Below are positions 18,800-28,975 of a stretch of DNA of 64,000 nucleotides, piece by piece (within the stretch, counting starts at the first letter, position 1; each line of letters begins with the position of its first letter). Under the pieces are notes generated by a model. That model was not told the DNA's origin. It worked only from the letters and a program-made list of their open reading frames with translations, and did not search any database. Source of the DNA: JAIBCM01 sp041395165 (lineage in GTDB: Bacteria; Verrucomicrobiota; Verrucomicrobiia; JADLBR01; JAIBCM01); NCBI GenBank assembly GCA_041395165.1, contig JAWLBA010000001.1, positions 62,001-126,000 on the forward strand, read 5' to 3'. The translations under genes were made by a program, and so were the position numbers.

Positions 18800-21700
18800 C
18801 TAGCTTTTCGAAGCTAGATAAGGTTTTAAAAATGGGGCTGTTATAGAATGTTTATGTTTTAAAATTTGTTCTGGAGAACCTTGAGCCACAATTCTCCCGC
18901 CTCGATCGCCGCCTTCTGGGCCGATTTCGATGATGTGATCGGCTTCGGCAATAACGTCTAAATTGTGTTCGATAATAACAACCGTGTGACCACTTTCGAT
19001 CAAGCGATGCACGACTTCGAGTAGCCGTTTCACATCGGCTAAATGCAAGCCAATCGTTGGCTCTTCCAAAAGATAAAGACAATGCCCAGAATTATCACGA
19101 GCCAATTCTGTGACCAATTTTAGGCGTTGTGCTTCGCCGCCGGATAAAGTTGGACTGCTTTGTCCAAGAGTGAGATAACCGAGGCCCGTTTCTTCTAATA
19201 ATTTTAAAGCGCGATGAATTTTGGGATGGGCTTGGAAAAAAGTAACCGCTTCTTCCAGGGTCATTGCCAAACAATCAGCGATAGATTTGTCTTTGAACTT
19301 CATTTCCAAGGTTTCTCGGTTGTAACGTTTCCCTTCACAAACTTCACACGGCACGTGAAGTGTGGGCAAAAAATTCATTTCGATTTTGCAAGTGCCCTGG
19401 CCTTGGCACGCATCGCAACGTCCGCCCTTGCTATTAAACGAAAATCGGCTGCTCGTATATCCGCGCACGCGTGATTCCGGAAGTTGCGAAAAGAGTTCAC
19501 GAATTAAATCGAAAATGCCTACATAAGTCGCCGGCGTGGAGCGCGAGGTTTTGCCAATGGGAGATTGATCTACTTCAATGACTTTTGTGACAAGTTCAGC
19601 ACCTTCTAACTTATTCCAAAGTTTTTGACCGGAATTATTTTTTTTCTTTTTCTTTCGATTTTGCACAGTGTCTTGGACGGCTGGCAAAAGGATTTCGCGC
19701 ATGAGTGTGCTTTTGCCGGAACCGCTAACTCCGCAAAAAACGGTTAAACAATTCAAAGGAATTTTGAGGTCGACCGATTTTAGGTTGTTGGCTCTTGCGC
19801 CGAAAATTTTAAGCCAAAACGCGTTTTTAGAATCTCGACGTTTACCGTGAAGTGGATGAAGCAACGGTTCACCTAGTAAAGCGCCTGTTACCGATCGCGT
19901 GTTTTTTGCAATTTCTTGCCATGAACCTTGAGCCATGATTTCGCCTCCGCGCGTTCCGGCGCCAGGACCGAGATCAATCAAATGATCCGCTTGACGCATG
20001 GTTTCTTCGTCATGTTCCACAATAAGCAGCGAATTTCCTTTTGCTCTGAGTTGCTTAAGAATTTTGAGGAGATCGGCATTATCGCGCGGATGCAAGCCGA
20101 TCGTGGGTTCATCCAGCACATAAAGCACACCTTCCAAATTCGAACCCAGCTGTGAGGCAAGTCGAATGCGTTGTGATTCTCCGCCAGATAATGTTTTAGC
20201 CGAACGCGCGAGTTGTAAGTAATTCAGTCCTACCTGTTCTAAAAAATGGAGTCGCTGCAGAATTTCGGGAACAATATCACGCGCAATTTCTTTAGTGCGA
20301 CCTTTTAAAGAAAGCGAATCAAAAAAGCGTTTGGCTTCTAAAACTGATAAATGGGAAATTTCGCCAATAGTTTTTCCAGAAAAACGAACTGCGCGTGAAA
20401 TGGAGTTGAGTCGCTCTCCGTGACATGTGGGACAAATTTTTTGTTCTGAATCCTCGCTCATTTCATATTTGGCTTCGCGCTGCACTTCTCGCTCCAAAGC
20501 GCTTTCTGCATCGACTGAACTTTCGAAAATGATTCCAAATCCTTCGCAGGTAGGACACCAACCGTGTGGTGAGTTGTAAGAAAATTGGCGAGGATCTAAT
20601 TCTTCAAACGAGCGGCCGCTTTTCGGGCAAAAAAGGTGAGTGCTGAGTAGAATTTCCTCTCCTTGAGGTGTGATGACAGAAAATGAGCCACGCCCATATT
20701 TTAAAGAATCATGAATGAGTTGAGCGGTTTCGCCGGATTTTTGTTTGCGTAAAAGTGTGCCAGTGAGAACGTCGATAGTGTGCTCGCGATAGCGATCGAG
20801 TGCTTTGAATTTGGCCGGTTCAATCCATTTTTTGTCTACGCGCAGTAATCTAAACCCTTTCTTTTCTGCCCACCGCGCAATTTCTGTGTGAAAGCCCTTT
20901 CGAGCTTTTATTAAAGGCGCCGTAACATCTAACGTTTTATATTTCTTAAGCAAAGTGTCGATTTGTTTTTGAATTCCAGCGAGGGTTTGTTGCACTGCTT
21001 TTTCTCCCGTTTCTGGATCGTGTTGCTCACCTAATTTAGAAAAAAGAAGACGAATAAAATGGTGAATTTCAGTAACCGTTCCGACTGTGCTTTTGCCTCC
21101 GCCACGCGTGATATTTTGTTCGATGGCAACTGTGGGAGGAATGCCGGTGATGAGATCGACTTCAGGTTTTTCAAACTGCTGCACAAACTGACGCGCGTAA
21201 GTATTGAGACTATCCAGATAGCGACGTTGCCCTTCAGCAAATACAATATCAAAAGCCAGCGTGCTTTTACCAGAACCGCTTAGGCCGGTGATAACTGTCA
21301 TGTTGTCCAGCGGGAGTTTGAGAGAAATATTTTTAAGATTATGATGGCGAGCGCCGCGAATTTGGATGGCGTTGGGGATTGATTTAAAGTTGAAAGGTGA
21401 AGGTGAAAGGTTTTTTTCTTTCAAAATTTTAGAGGAAAAAGTGGATTTTAAAAATTTTCCTGTGTGAGAATTTTTTGTTTCAATAATTTGTTCCGGCGTG
21501 CCTTCGAAAATAATTTTGCCTCCTTGCTCGCCCCCTTCGGGGCCCATGTCGATGATCCAATCAGCACTTTTGATCACTTCTAAATTATGTTCAATGACTA
21601 GAAGAGAATGGCCAGCATGCACTAAACGTTGCAAAACCGTTAACAAAATTCGGACATCATCGAAGTGCAATCCTGTGGTGGGTTCATCTAAAATGAGTAA

Positions 21701-24346
21701 GTTGCCTTTACTCTTTTTTTTCTTTCGCGAAATGGCAGCGGAAAGATAACTAACGAGTTTGATGCGTTGTGCTTCGCCACCTGAAAGTTGGTTAAGAGGT
21801 TGGCCTAGAGTTAGGTAACCCAAGCCGACATCGCAAAGAAGTTGTAATCCTTCAACAATCGTATGAGCATTGGTTTTGCCGCGTGTTGTAGTTTCATCGG
21901 TTTGGCGCGCTTTGAAGAATTCAATCGCTTTATCTAGTGTCATCGAGAGGATGTTCGCAACCGATTTATCATGATAGTGCACGCGAAGCACATGCGGTTG
22001 AAAGCGTTGACCGTGGCATTCGGAACAAGGCAAATAAATGTCGCTTAGAAATTGCATTTCAATTTTTTCGTAACCCATGCCTTGACATCGATCGCAGCGG
22101 CCTGTGCCTGTGTTAAAAGAAAAAGCACCGGCATTAAGACCTTGACTTTGGGCTGATTCTGTAGCGGCTAACAGTTCGCGAATGGCATCGTAAATGCCAA
22201 CGTAAAGGGCGGGATTGGAGCGAGGCGTTTTGCTGAGAGGCGATTGATCGACTAGAACGACTTCGTTAATGAGGTCTTGTCCAATAAGTTTTTTTATTTC
22301 GCCAACTTCTGAAGCTGCCTCGTTGCGCGCTTTTAAAATATTTTTGTAAAGAATATCAAATGCGAGCGTGCTTTTTCCGGAACCGCTCACCCCGGTGAGA
22401 CAAACGAGCGCGTTTAAAGGTAGGGTGAAGTCGACATTTTTTAAGTTGTGCGATGCTGCGCCAAAAATGGAGATCGCGTTTTCCGAAGAAATTTTTCTAC
22501 GACGAGCGGGAGCGGCAATGCGGGTGCGGTAGGAAAGATAATTGGCGGTTAGAGAATCTTTTTGTGATAAAATTTTTTCTGCTGGACCGGAAAAAACCAA
22601 ATGACCGCCTTGTTGACCGCGGCCTGGACCAAGATCGACTAGATAATCGGCTGAGCGAATGATGCTTTCTTCGTGTTCGACGACAACAACTGTGTTGCCG
22701 AGATCGCGTAGATGATAAAGGATGCGGGTAAGTCGATCGGTGTCGCGCGGGTGTAAACCGATGGATGGCTCGTCGAGAATAAAGAGCGTGTTGACGAGTG
22801 AGGTGCCTAAGCACGTGGTGAGATTGACGCGTTGAATTTCACCGCCGGAAAGTGTGCGTGTTGCGCGATTGAGTGTGAGATAGCCGAGGCCTACTTCAGT
22901 GAGATAAGTTAGGCGCGTTGTGATTTCTTTAATCAACAAGGTGTTAGCGTCATCTAGTTTAGGAAGCAGCGAAAGTTGTTTGAAAAAATCGAGCGCATCA
23001 TGAATCGATAGAGTATTGATTTGTGCAAGAGATAAAGTGTGCTGTGGAGTGATTAATTTCCAGTTAAGTGTTTCCGGTTGAAAGCGCCCGCTATGGCAGG
23101 TGGGACAAGTTTGGTAAGCGCGGTAGCGGGAAAGTAAAACGCGCACATGCATTTTATAGGTTTTTGTTTCGAGCCAATCGAAATAACCTTTTACGCCATA
23201 CCACCCGCCCTTTTGCCAAATTTCTAAACGTGAAAGGGTGGAGGATTCACCTTCAAGAACGAATTTTTTTTGTTCTGGTTTGAGTTGTTGATAAGGAATA
23301 TCGGTGGGAATTTTATGTTTTTTGCAAGCGCGCAGGAGGTCGGTTTGGCATTCTTGTGAGTGGCCGGTTCGAAATGGTTTAATCGCGCCTTGTGCAAGAG
23401 TTTTTGTTTTGTCGGGAATCACGAGATCGTAATCGATTTCGATGGTGCGACCAAAACCGTGACATGTGGGGCAAGCACCGAGCGGGTTATTGAAAGTGAA
23501 TAATGCTGGAGTGGGAGCGCGAAAATCGAGATTGTCGTAAGGGCAGTGCCAGCGGTTACTATAAAGGAGGGGCTGATCTTCGACCTGCTGATTATTCAGT
23601 CGGTAAATCGTGATTAGACCTTTGCCGAAAGTAAGCGCATGTTCGAGGGCTTCGATTAGGCGGGTGTTGGATAAGCTTTGATCTAGTTTGATGCGGTCTT
23701 GGATTAAAATTAGGTTGTTTGTTTCTGGCAGGCGGAGCGCCCGCCCTACAATATCTTCGATGCGAGCTATTTGATTTTCCCAAAAAAGTCGACGGAAACC
23801 TTGGGCTTGAACGAAATGAAGTGCTTCGGAAAGTGGAGTGTTTTCTGGAAAGGGTAAGGTGAAGGTGATGAGAATTTCTTGGTTTTTTAGCGCAGGATTA
23901 GAAAGTAAATTTTGCGCGATGGTTTGCGCGTTACTCGGTTGGATTTCACGCTGGCATTGTGGGCAATAAAGATGAGCCAGGTTGGGAAAGAGTTGTTTTA
24001 AATAATCGGCAATTTCCGTCATGGTGCCGACCGTGCTACGGGTAGTGCGAACGGGATTGCTTTGTTCGATGGCGATGGCAGGTGGAATGCCTTCGATGGA
24101 TTCGACTTGTGGTTTGTCCATCCTTTCCAAAAATTGTCGTGTGTAAGGCGAGAAGGTTTCGACGTAGCGTCGCTGACCTTCTGCATAAAGCGTTTCAAAT
24201 GCTAAAGAGGATTTTCCCGAGCCACTCGGTCCGGTAATAACAGTTAAAGTGTGATGAGGAATTTCGAGATCAAAATTTTTGAGATTATTTTGACGAAGGC
24301 CTTTAAGATGAATACTAGATCGAAATTTTGAGTTTGGTTTTTTCAC
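18800..24346 (-). CDS. uvrA: Double-length excinuclease ABC subunit A (tandem UvrA)
   Basis: UvrA detects bulky DNA damage and loads UvrB. This protein has 1848 aa, about twice the usual ~940, because two UvrA units are fused in tandem. Four Walker A motifs are visible: GPSGSGKSSLAF near residue 39, GVSGSGKSTLAF near 650, GLSGSGKSTLAF near 1020 and GVSGSGKSTLMR near 1540. Four signature motifs (LSGGEIQRVNL, LSGGEAQRIKL, LSGGESQRIRL, LSGGEAQRLKL) accompany them. CxxC zinc pairs occur throughout, such as CDRCQGMG with CSECHGQRF. The same double arrangement is known from chlamydiae and relatives. No lesion is seen in 5.5 kb, so it is under purifying selection. Confidence 0.97.
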   Translation of the reverse strand: MKKPNSKFRSSIHLKGLRQNNLKNFDLEIPHHTLTVITGPSGSGKSSLAFETLYAEGQRRYVETFSPYTRQFLERMDKPQVESIEGIPPAIAIEQSNPVRTTRSTVGTMTEIADYLKQLFPNLAHLYCPQCQREIQPSNAQTIAQNLLSNPALKNQEILITFTLPFPENTPLSEALHFVQAQGFRRLFWENQIARIEDIVGRALRLPETNNLILIQDRIKLDQSLSNTRLIEALEHALTFGKGLITIYRLNNQQVEDQPLLYSNRWHCPYDNLDFRAPTPALFTFNNPLGACPTCHGFGRTIEIDYDLVIPDKTKTLAQGAIKPFRTGHSQECQTDLLRACKKHKIPTDIPYQQLKPEQKKFVLEGESSTLSRLEIWQKGGWYGVKGYFDWLETKTYKMHVRVLLSRYRAYQTCPTCHSGRFQPETLNWKLITPQHTLSLAQINTLSIHDALDFFKQLSLLPKLDDANTLLIKEITTRLTYLTEVGLGYLTLNRATRTLSGGEIQRVNLTTCLGTSLVNTLFILDEPSIGLHPRDTDRLTRILYHLRDLGNTVVVVEHEESIIRSADYLVDLGPGRGQQGGHLVFSGPAEKILSQKDSLTANYLSYRTRIAAPARRRKISSENAISIFGAASHNLKNVDFTLPLNALVCLTGVSGSGKSTLAFDILYKNILKARNEAASEVGEIKKLIGQDLINEVVLVDQSPLSKTPRSNPALYVGIYDAIRELLAATESAQSQGLNAGAFSFNTGTGRCDRCQGMGYEKIEMQFLSDIYLPCSECHGQRFQPHVLRVHYHDKSVANILSMTLDKAIEFFKARQTDETTTRGKTNAHTIVEGLQLLCDVGLGYLTLGQPLNQLSGGEAQRIKLVSYLSAAISRKKKKSKGNLLILDEPTTGLHFDDVRILLTVLQRLVHAGHSLLVIEHNLEVIKSADWIIDMGPEGGEQGGKIIFEGTPEQIIETKNSHTGKFLKSTFSSKILKEKNLSPSPFNFKSIPNAIQIRGARHHNLKNISLKLPLDNMTVITGLSGSGKSTLAFDIVFAEGQRRYLDSLNTYARQFVQQFEKPEVDLITGIPPTVAIEQNITRGGGKSTVGTVTEIHHFIRLLFSKLGEQHDPETGEKAVQQTLAGIQKQIDTLLKKYKTLDVTAPLIKARKGFHTEIARWAEKKGFRLLRVDKKWIEPAKFKALDRYREHTIDVLTGTLLRKQKSGETAQLIHDSLKYGRGSFSVITPQGEEILLSTHLFCPKSGRSFEELDPRQFSYNSPHGWCPTCEGFGIIFESSVDAESALEREVQREAKYEMSEDSEQKICPTCHGERLNSISRAVRFSGKTIGEISHLSVLEAKRFFDSLSLKGRTKEIARDIVPEILQRLHFLEQVGLNYLQLARSAKTLSGGESQRIRLASQLGSNLEGVLYVLDEPTIGLHPRDNADLLKILKQLRAKGNSLLIVEHDEETMRQADHLIDLGPGAGTRGGEIMAQGSWQEIAKNTRSVTGALLGEPLLHPLHGKRRDSKNAFWLKIFGARANNLKSVDLKIPLNCLTVFCGVSGSGKSTLMREILLPAVQDTVQNRKKKKKNNSGQKLWNKLEGAELVTKVIEVDQSPIGKTSRSTPATYVGIFDLIRELFSQLPESRVRGYTSSRFSFNSKGGRCDACQGQGTCKIEMNFLPTLHVPCEVCEGKRYNRETLEMKFKDKSIADCLAMTLEEAVTFFQAHPKIHRALKLLEETGLGYLTLGQSSPTLSGGEAQRLKLVTELARDNSGHCLYLLEEPTIGLHLADVKRLLEVVHRLIESGHTVVIIEHNLDVIAEADHIIEIGPEGGDRGGRIVAQGSPEQILKHKHSITAPFLKPYLASKS

Positions 24347-24428
24347 ATTTTTAAACAGAATCTATAACGTAGGGAAGTTCAAGACTCTGTAAAATAAAAG
24401 CGGTAATTTGTGAAAACTTTGTTAAGTT

Positions 24429-27296
24429 ATGAGAGTTATGAAAAAGTTGTTTTTTTTGATGGGAATTATTTCATTTTTTGCCATCACAGTTTTACCTTTG
24501 CGAGCGCTTGTTAATCAAAAATTAAATCACCCATTGTTGCCGGGTCAAAAGGTGGCGAATAGTCCTCTATTTACTTCAGCCGACAGGATTGTTTATGGTG
24601 TTAATGAAAATGTGAATAATCAATATGTAGGGCTTTTTAGCGTGGATTTTCGTTTGGGCCCGAGTTCCGTGACTAATTTAAATGGACTTATGGTTCCGGG
24701 AGGAATCATTGTAGATTTTTTGATGAGTTCCAATGGAAACCAGGTAGTATTTAGGGGGCTTAAAGAGGGGTTGAGTTCATTTGAGCTTTACAGTGTTCCA
24801 ACGGTTGGTGGTTCAACGATTAAACTAAATGGACCTTTTGCGCCAAGCCAAGATGTGTTGGATTTTTTAATCAGCCCAGATAGTTCGCGCGTGGTTTATC
24901 GTGCTGATCAAGATTTGAATAATTTGTTTGAGCTCTATAGTGTTCCGATAACGGGTGGTCCAGCGACTAAGCTAAATGGCCCTATGATGGGTGATGCTCA
25001 AGCAGAATTTAGGGTTAGTCCAAACAGCAGTAGAATAGTTTATCTCGCGGATCAGGATGCGAGTGGGGTCTATGAACTTTATAGTGTTCCTTTGACGGGA
25101 GGGAGTGTCATCAAGCTAAATGCTCCTTTGGTTTTTAACGGGGATGTTTTAGGTGATGATGCTTCTGGCCCAGGATTTGTAATCAGTCCTGATAGTTCGA
25201 GTGTTATTTATCGAGCGGATCAAGAAATTAATACCTTTAACGAATTGTATGTTGTGCCAATTACTGGTGGATTAGTAACTAAGCTAAATGATGCTACAGT
25301 AACAAATGTGGCTAATTTTCAAATTAGTCCAAATAGTAGTAGAGTTGTTTATCGTTCTGTCATTTCAACCAATCTTTTCGGATCGGGAAATCTTTATAGT
25401 GTTCCAATGGTGGGCGGTGCATCAATAAAAATTGGGACAGCGGTGCTGCCTTTTGTAATCAGTCCCGATAGTAATCGAGTTCTTTATAATGGGGATACTA
25501 ATAATAATAGCACTTTTGAACTTTACAGTGTGCCAATCCTGGGAGGATCTGCGGTGAAATTAAATGGGCCCATTGTGCCCAGCCCACTTTTTCTTCCTTG
25601 TGTCATTAGTTTAGATAGTAGTCGAGTTATTTTTAACACTGACCAAACCGCAGATGATGTATTTGAGCTTTATAGTATTCCTATCGCAGGAGGGCCTACT
25701 ACGAAGCTAAATGGACCTTTAGTTTCGAGTGGGGATGTATTAACCGGATTTGAAATTAGCCCCGATGGACAGCGAGTTATTTATCGTGCGGATCAAGATA
25801 CTAATAATGTGATTGAACTTTACAGCGTTCCAATTTTGGGTGGAAATACCACTAAATTAAATGGGCCTTTGGTTGCCGGAGGTTTGGTTTATCCTATTTC
25901 GCCTATCCCATATGTTCATCCTGCTGGTGGACCGATTATTTATGTGGCAGAACAAGACACCGATAACGTAAGAGAACTTTATGTGACATTTAATCCGCCA
26001 ATAATTACTAGTCCGACCAATGCCGTGACATGGGTAGGAAGCAATTTTAACTATACCATTACAGCTGAAAACGGACCGATTCTAGGATGGGGAGTGAGTA
26101 ATTTGCCGGCTTGGGCTAGTTTTAATAGTAATGTTATTAGCGGAGTGCCTGATATGGTGAGCACTAACTTTATCACCTTAAGCGCGACTAATGTTGATGG
26201 AGTGGGTAGTGCTATATTAAGATTAATAGTTAACCCGACCAATGGTGGCACTAATAATATGTTGTCGCCTGTGATTACGAGTGTTTTAAACGTAACCAGT
26301 GTGGTAGGAGCCAACTTTCAATATACCATTACTGCTGATAATGGGCCGATTACCGGTTTCGGAGCGGCTAATTTACCAATCTGGGCGAGTTTGAATAGTG
26401 ACACGATAAGCGGAGTGCCTGATGCAGTGGGCATGTTTGCTATCAATTTATTTGCTACTAACGCGGTGGGATTTGATAATAAAATATTAAATCTAACTAT
26501 TAATAGTGCGACTATTACTAACCCGCCGCCACAAACCAATAATATTCCCAACAGCATTGTTGAATTTACTGGAGATTTTGATGGCGATGGAACATTGGAT
26601 TTGTTGGCACAGAAAAAGAAGAAAGTGACCTTAATTACTTTTCCCGGGAGCGAAGTCGATACGACAAAGAATTTAATCCTGGGTAAGAAAGATAAAGTTG
26701 CGGCGGCTAATGTGATTCACTCTAACCATGCCTTAATTGTGAAAAACAAGGCAATAGTTAAAGCAGTTTTAGTGAATAGCAATTTTGCAGCGATTGAAAC
26801 GATAACCCTTGGTAATTTGACCAGCCCAGAGATCAAAGTTAAAGCCAGTGGAGATGTGAATGGTGATGGGCTAACGGATATTATTATCCAACAAGGAAAG
26901 GTTATAGGCGCGTTACTGTCACCAAACTATGATGCGGTGACTTTGGTTAATACCAAGAGCGCAGTGCCTAAAGTTGTTGGAGTTCTAGCGAGGATTGGTG
27001 ATAAGAGTAATGCGGTAAGCTCTTTGTTGTTGTCAAAGGGTAAGAAATTATTTTTTTACGATATTCCAACGAATGCTCCGTTTGTTCCTGGAGAAGATAA
27101 TGAACCTCAAGTTGGTCCCGTTTTTGATAAGAAATATAAGGTTGGAGGAGTTGTGGCGGGCACGAATGCAGCAACAACTAAACTAATTATCAGCAAAGGC
27201 AAGAAGGTAGGAATTGTCAGCTATGGAGCGATGACGATGGGCGCGCCCGTGTTTAAAACGACTAAGAAGTTAGGGAAAATAGTGGCGCCAAAGTAA
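24429..27296 (+). CDS. Secreted TolB-like propeller protein with Ig-like and FG-GAP-like domains (paralog 1)
   Basis: A 955-aa exported protein with a signal peptide (KKLFFLMGIISFFAITVLPLRA). Residues ~40-515 hold roughly ten repeats of about 50 residues with the pattern SPDSSRVVYRADQD, then FELYSVPITGG, then TKLNGPL; this is the PD40/TolB-type beta-propeller motif. Two putative-Ig modules follow, each with the NGPI...LP-WAS-N...I-SGVPD pattern. The C-terminal ~250 residues contain FDGDGTLDLLAQKKK and GDVNGDGLTDIIIQQGK, calcium-type loops of an FG-GAP-like region, and end KKLGKIVAPK. Three paralogs with the same plan follow in the window. Function is unknown; surface binding or sensing is a guess. 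Confidence 0.8.
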   Translation: MRVMKKLFFLMGIISFFAITVLPLRALVNQKLNHPLLPGQKVANSPLFTSADRIVYGVNENVNNQYVGLFSVDFRLGPSSVTNLNGLMVPGGIIVDFLMSSNGNQVVFRGLKEGLSSFELYSVPTVGGSTIKLNGPFAPSQDVLDFLISPDSSRVVYRADQDLNNLFELYSVPITGGPATKLNGPMMGDAQAEFRVSPNSSRIVYLADQDASGVYELYSVPLTGGSVIKLNAPLVFNGDVLGDDASGPGFVISPDSSSVIYRADQEINTFNELYVVPITGGLVTKLNDATVTNVANFQISPNSSRVVYRSVISTNLFGSGNLYSVPMVGGASIKIGTAVLPFVISPDSNRVLYNGDTNNNSTFELYSVPILGGSAVKLNGPIVPSPLFLPCVISLDSSRVIFNTDQTADDVFELYSIPIAGGPTTKLNGPLVSSGDVLTGFEISPDGQRVIYRADQDTNNVIELYSVPILGGNTTKLNGPLVAGGLVYPISPIPYVHPAGGPIIYVAEQDTDNVRELYVTFNPPIITSPTNAVTWVGSNFNYTITAENGPILGWGVSNLPAWASFNSNVISGVPDMVSTNFITLSATNVDGVGSAILRLIVNPTNGGTNNMLSPVITSVLNVTSVVGANFQYTITADNGPITGFGAANLPIWASLNSDTISGVPDAVGMFAINLFATNAVGFDNKILNLTINSATITNPPPQTNNIPNSIVEFTGDFDGDGTLDLLAQKKKKVTLITFPGSEVDTTKNLILGKKDKVAAANVIHSNHALIVKNKAIVKAVLVNSNFAAIETITLGNLTSPEIKVKASGDVNGDGLTDIIIQQGKVIGALLSPNYDAVTLVNTKSAVPKVVGVLARIGDKSNAVSSLLLSKGKKLFFYDIPTNAPFVPGEDNEPQVGPVFDKKYKVGGVVAGTNAATTKLIISKGKKVGIVSYGAMTMGAPVFKTTKKLGKIVAPK

Positions 27297-27325
27297 ACTA
27301 GGCTTAAAACCTATCTTACGAGTTT

Positions 27326-28126
27326 ATGTTAAAGCGTTATTGGCATGTTTTTTTAATTGGATTTCAGAATGCACTGGTTTATCGCTGGAATTTTCTGTTG
27401 CGTTGTTGTTTTTCTTTAGTGCCTTTGCTGGGAACGATTTTCTTTTGGGGCGCGATTTATCAAGGGAAGGGAAATGTGGGCGGTTACTCTTATGAGGGGA
27501 TGATCAGTTATTTTGTGGCGTTGTTGGTGTTGGACGCTTTGACGTCGCCGACGGAGGATGATTTTCAGATTGCTGCGGATATTCGTGAGGGGATGATGAA
27601 TCAGGTTTTGTTGAAGCCTGTGAATTATGGAGCGTATCGGCTGGCGCTTTATTTTTCGGGTCGGATGGTTTATGCAATGAGCACGATTGTTCCGGTGGGG
27701 GTGGCAGTGTTTTGGTTAAGGAGTCGTTTGAATTGGCCGAAGGAGATCGATGTTTGGTTGTTGACGATTTTAGCGGTTTTAGGATCGGGTTTTTTGCAGT
27801 TTGCGATTACGTTTTGCACAGGGCTTTTGGCGTTTTGGTTGTTAGATGTGGGTGGAGTAATTTTTATTTTGTTTGGTTTAGAATATGTGGCGGGAGGGCA
27901 TGTTTTTCCTTTGAATTTATTGCCTCAACCGCTTTATCAGGTGGCATTGCATTTGCCTTTTGCTTATGAGTATTACTTTCCGATAGCGGTGTTTGGCGGA
28001 CAGTTGTCGGAAGCTGAGTTGTGGCGAGGATTTTTGTTGCAATGGCTTTGGATTGGATTGATGAGTGGGTTAGGATGGGCGACATGGAGACAAGGGCTAA
28101 AAAAATATACGGCTGTAGGGGGATGA
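27326..28126 (+). CDS. ABC-2 type (DUF990-like) permease
   Basis: A 266-aa membrane protein with six hydrophobic segments. It has the family pattern of an N-terminal YRWNFLLRCCFS and a cytoplasmic DIREGMMNQVLLKPVNYGAYRLA loop. Proteins of this family normally work as a pair with an adjacent homologous permease and one ATPase. The partner permease starts 2 bases downstream, but no ATPase gene is near. The substrate is unknown. Confidence 0.75.
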   Translation: MLKRYWHVFLIGFQNALVYRWNFLLRCCFSLVPLLGTIFFWGAIYQGKGNVGGYSYEGMISYFVALLVLDALTSPTEDDFQIAADIREGMMNQVLLKPVNYGAYRLALYFSGRMVYAMSTIVPVGVAVFWLRSRLNWPKEIDVWLLTILAVLGSGFLQFAITFCTGLLAFWLLDVGGVIFILFGLEYVAGGHVFPLNLLPQPLYQVALHLPFAYEYYFPIAVFGGQLSEAELWRGFLLQWLWIGLMSGLGWATWRQGLKKYTAVGG

Positions 28127-28127
28127 T

Positions 28128-28922
28128 ATGAGTTGGAGTCGTTATCTCAAGATTTGGTTGGCACAGATTCGTTATTCGCTGGTGCGCGAGATGATGTTTA
28201 AGGCGAATTTTTTGCTTTGGTTGGGCACGGAAACGATGTGGTTTTCGTTGCAGTTGATTTTTGTGGAGGTGGTTTATGGGCATGTGGGAGAGGTAGCGGG
28301 CTGGAGTCGTTATGAAATGATTTTGTTGGTAGGAGTGAATCATTGGATTCAACAGCTTTTTCAGGCGTTTTTTATGGTGAATTTTTTCAATTTGCCTGAG
28401 CTGATTCGGACGGGAAAACTGGATTTTTATTTGGCGCAGCCTGTATCGCCGCAATTTCTGGTTAGCACGCGATTGTTTGAACCGGGAGCGCTCATTAATG
28501 GGGCTTTGGGTTTGGGCGTTTGTGGTTACGCAATTTTACATTTAGGATTATCGATTACGCCGTTGGGTGTTGGTTTGTTTATTTTATTAACCGGCTTTGG
28601 AGTGATGATTCATTATAGTTTGTTGTTGGCGCTGGTGACGCTTTCTTTTTGGATTGTACGCTCCCAAGGATTGATTTATGGGTATTATAATTTGTTTCAA
28701 ATTTCACGCTTGCCGCGCCAAGCTTTTAAGGGAATGGTTCGTATTATTTTTACGTTTGCTTTGCCGATGTTGTTAGTAGCGAATGTACCGAGTGAAGCTT
28801 TATTGGGTCGAGTGAATTGGAATTTGCTAGGGGTCATGGGAGGCTTGGGCACTTTATTTTTTTTAGCAACTCATTTTCTTTTTAATCGAGGTCTACGCGC
28901 TTATGGTAGCGCAAGTTCTTGA
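28128..28922 (+). CDS. ABC-2 type (DUF990-like) permease, partner subunit
   Basis: A 264-aa permease homologous in layout to the previous gene, with six hydrophobic segments and the loop LPELIRTGKLDFYLAQPVSPQF. The start codon follows the upstream stop by 2 bases, so the two are coexpressed and probably form a heterodimer. It needs an ATP-binding subunit that must come from elsewhere in the genome. It sits between two propeller paralogs, so a link to their export is possible but only a guess. Confidence 0.75.
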   Translation: MSWSRYLKIWLAQIRYSLVREMMFKANFLLWLGTETMWFSLQLIFVEVVYGHVGEVAGWSRYEMILLVGVNHWIQQLFQAFFMVNFFNLPELIRTGKLDFYLAQPVSPQFLVSTRLFEPGALINGALGLGVCGYAILHLGLSITPLGVGLFILLTGFGVMIHYSLLLALVTLSFWIVRSQGLIYGYYNLFQISRLPRQAFKGMVRIIFTFALPMLLVANVPSEALLGRVNWNLLGVMGGLGTLFFLATHFLFNRGLRAYGSASS

Positions 28923-28975
28923 TTTATCGTGTATCTCTTATTGACATGCTAATTGCTTCATTTCATTATCTTAAC

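Noticed and set aside
19214..19474. Open frames antisense to uvrA (several of 60-105 codons)
   Set aside because: They are shadows of a conserved gene in other frames, with no ribosome-binding site or recognisable domain.
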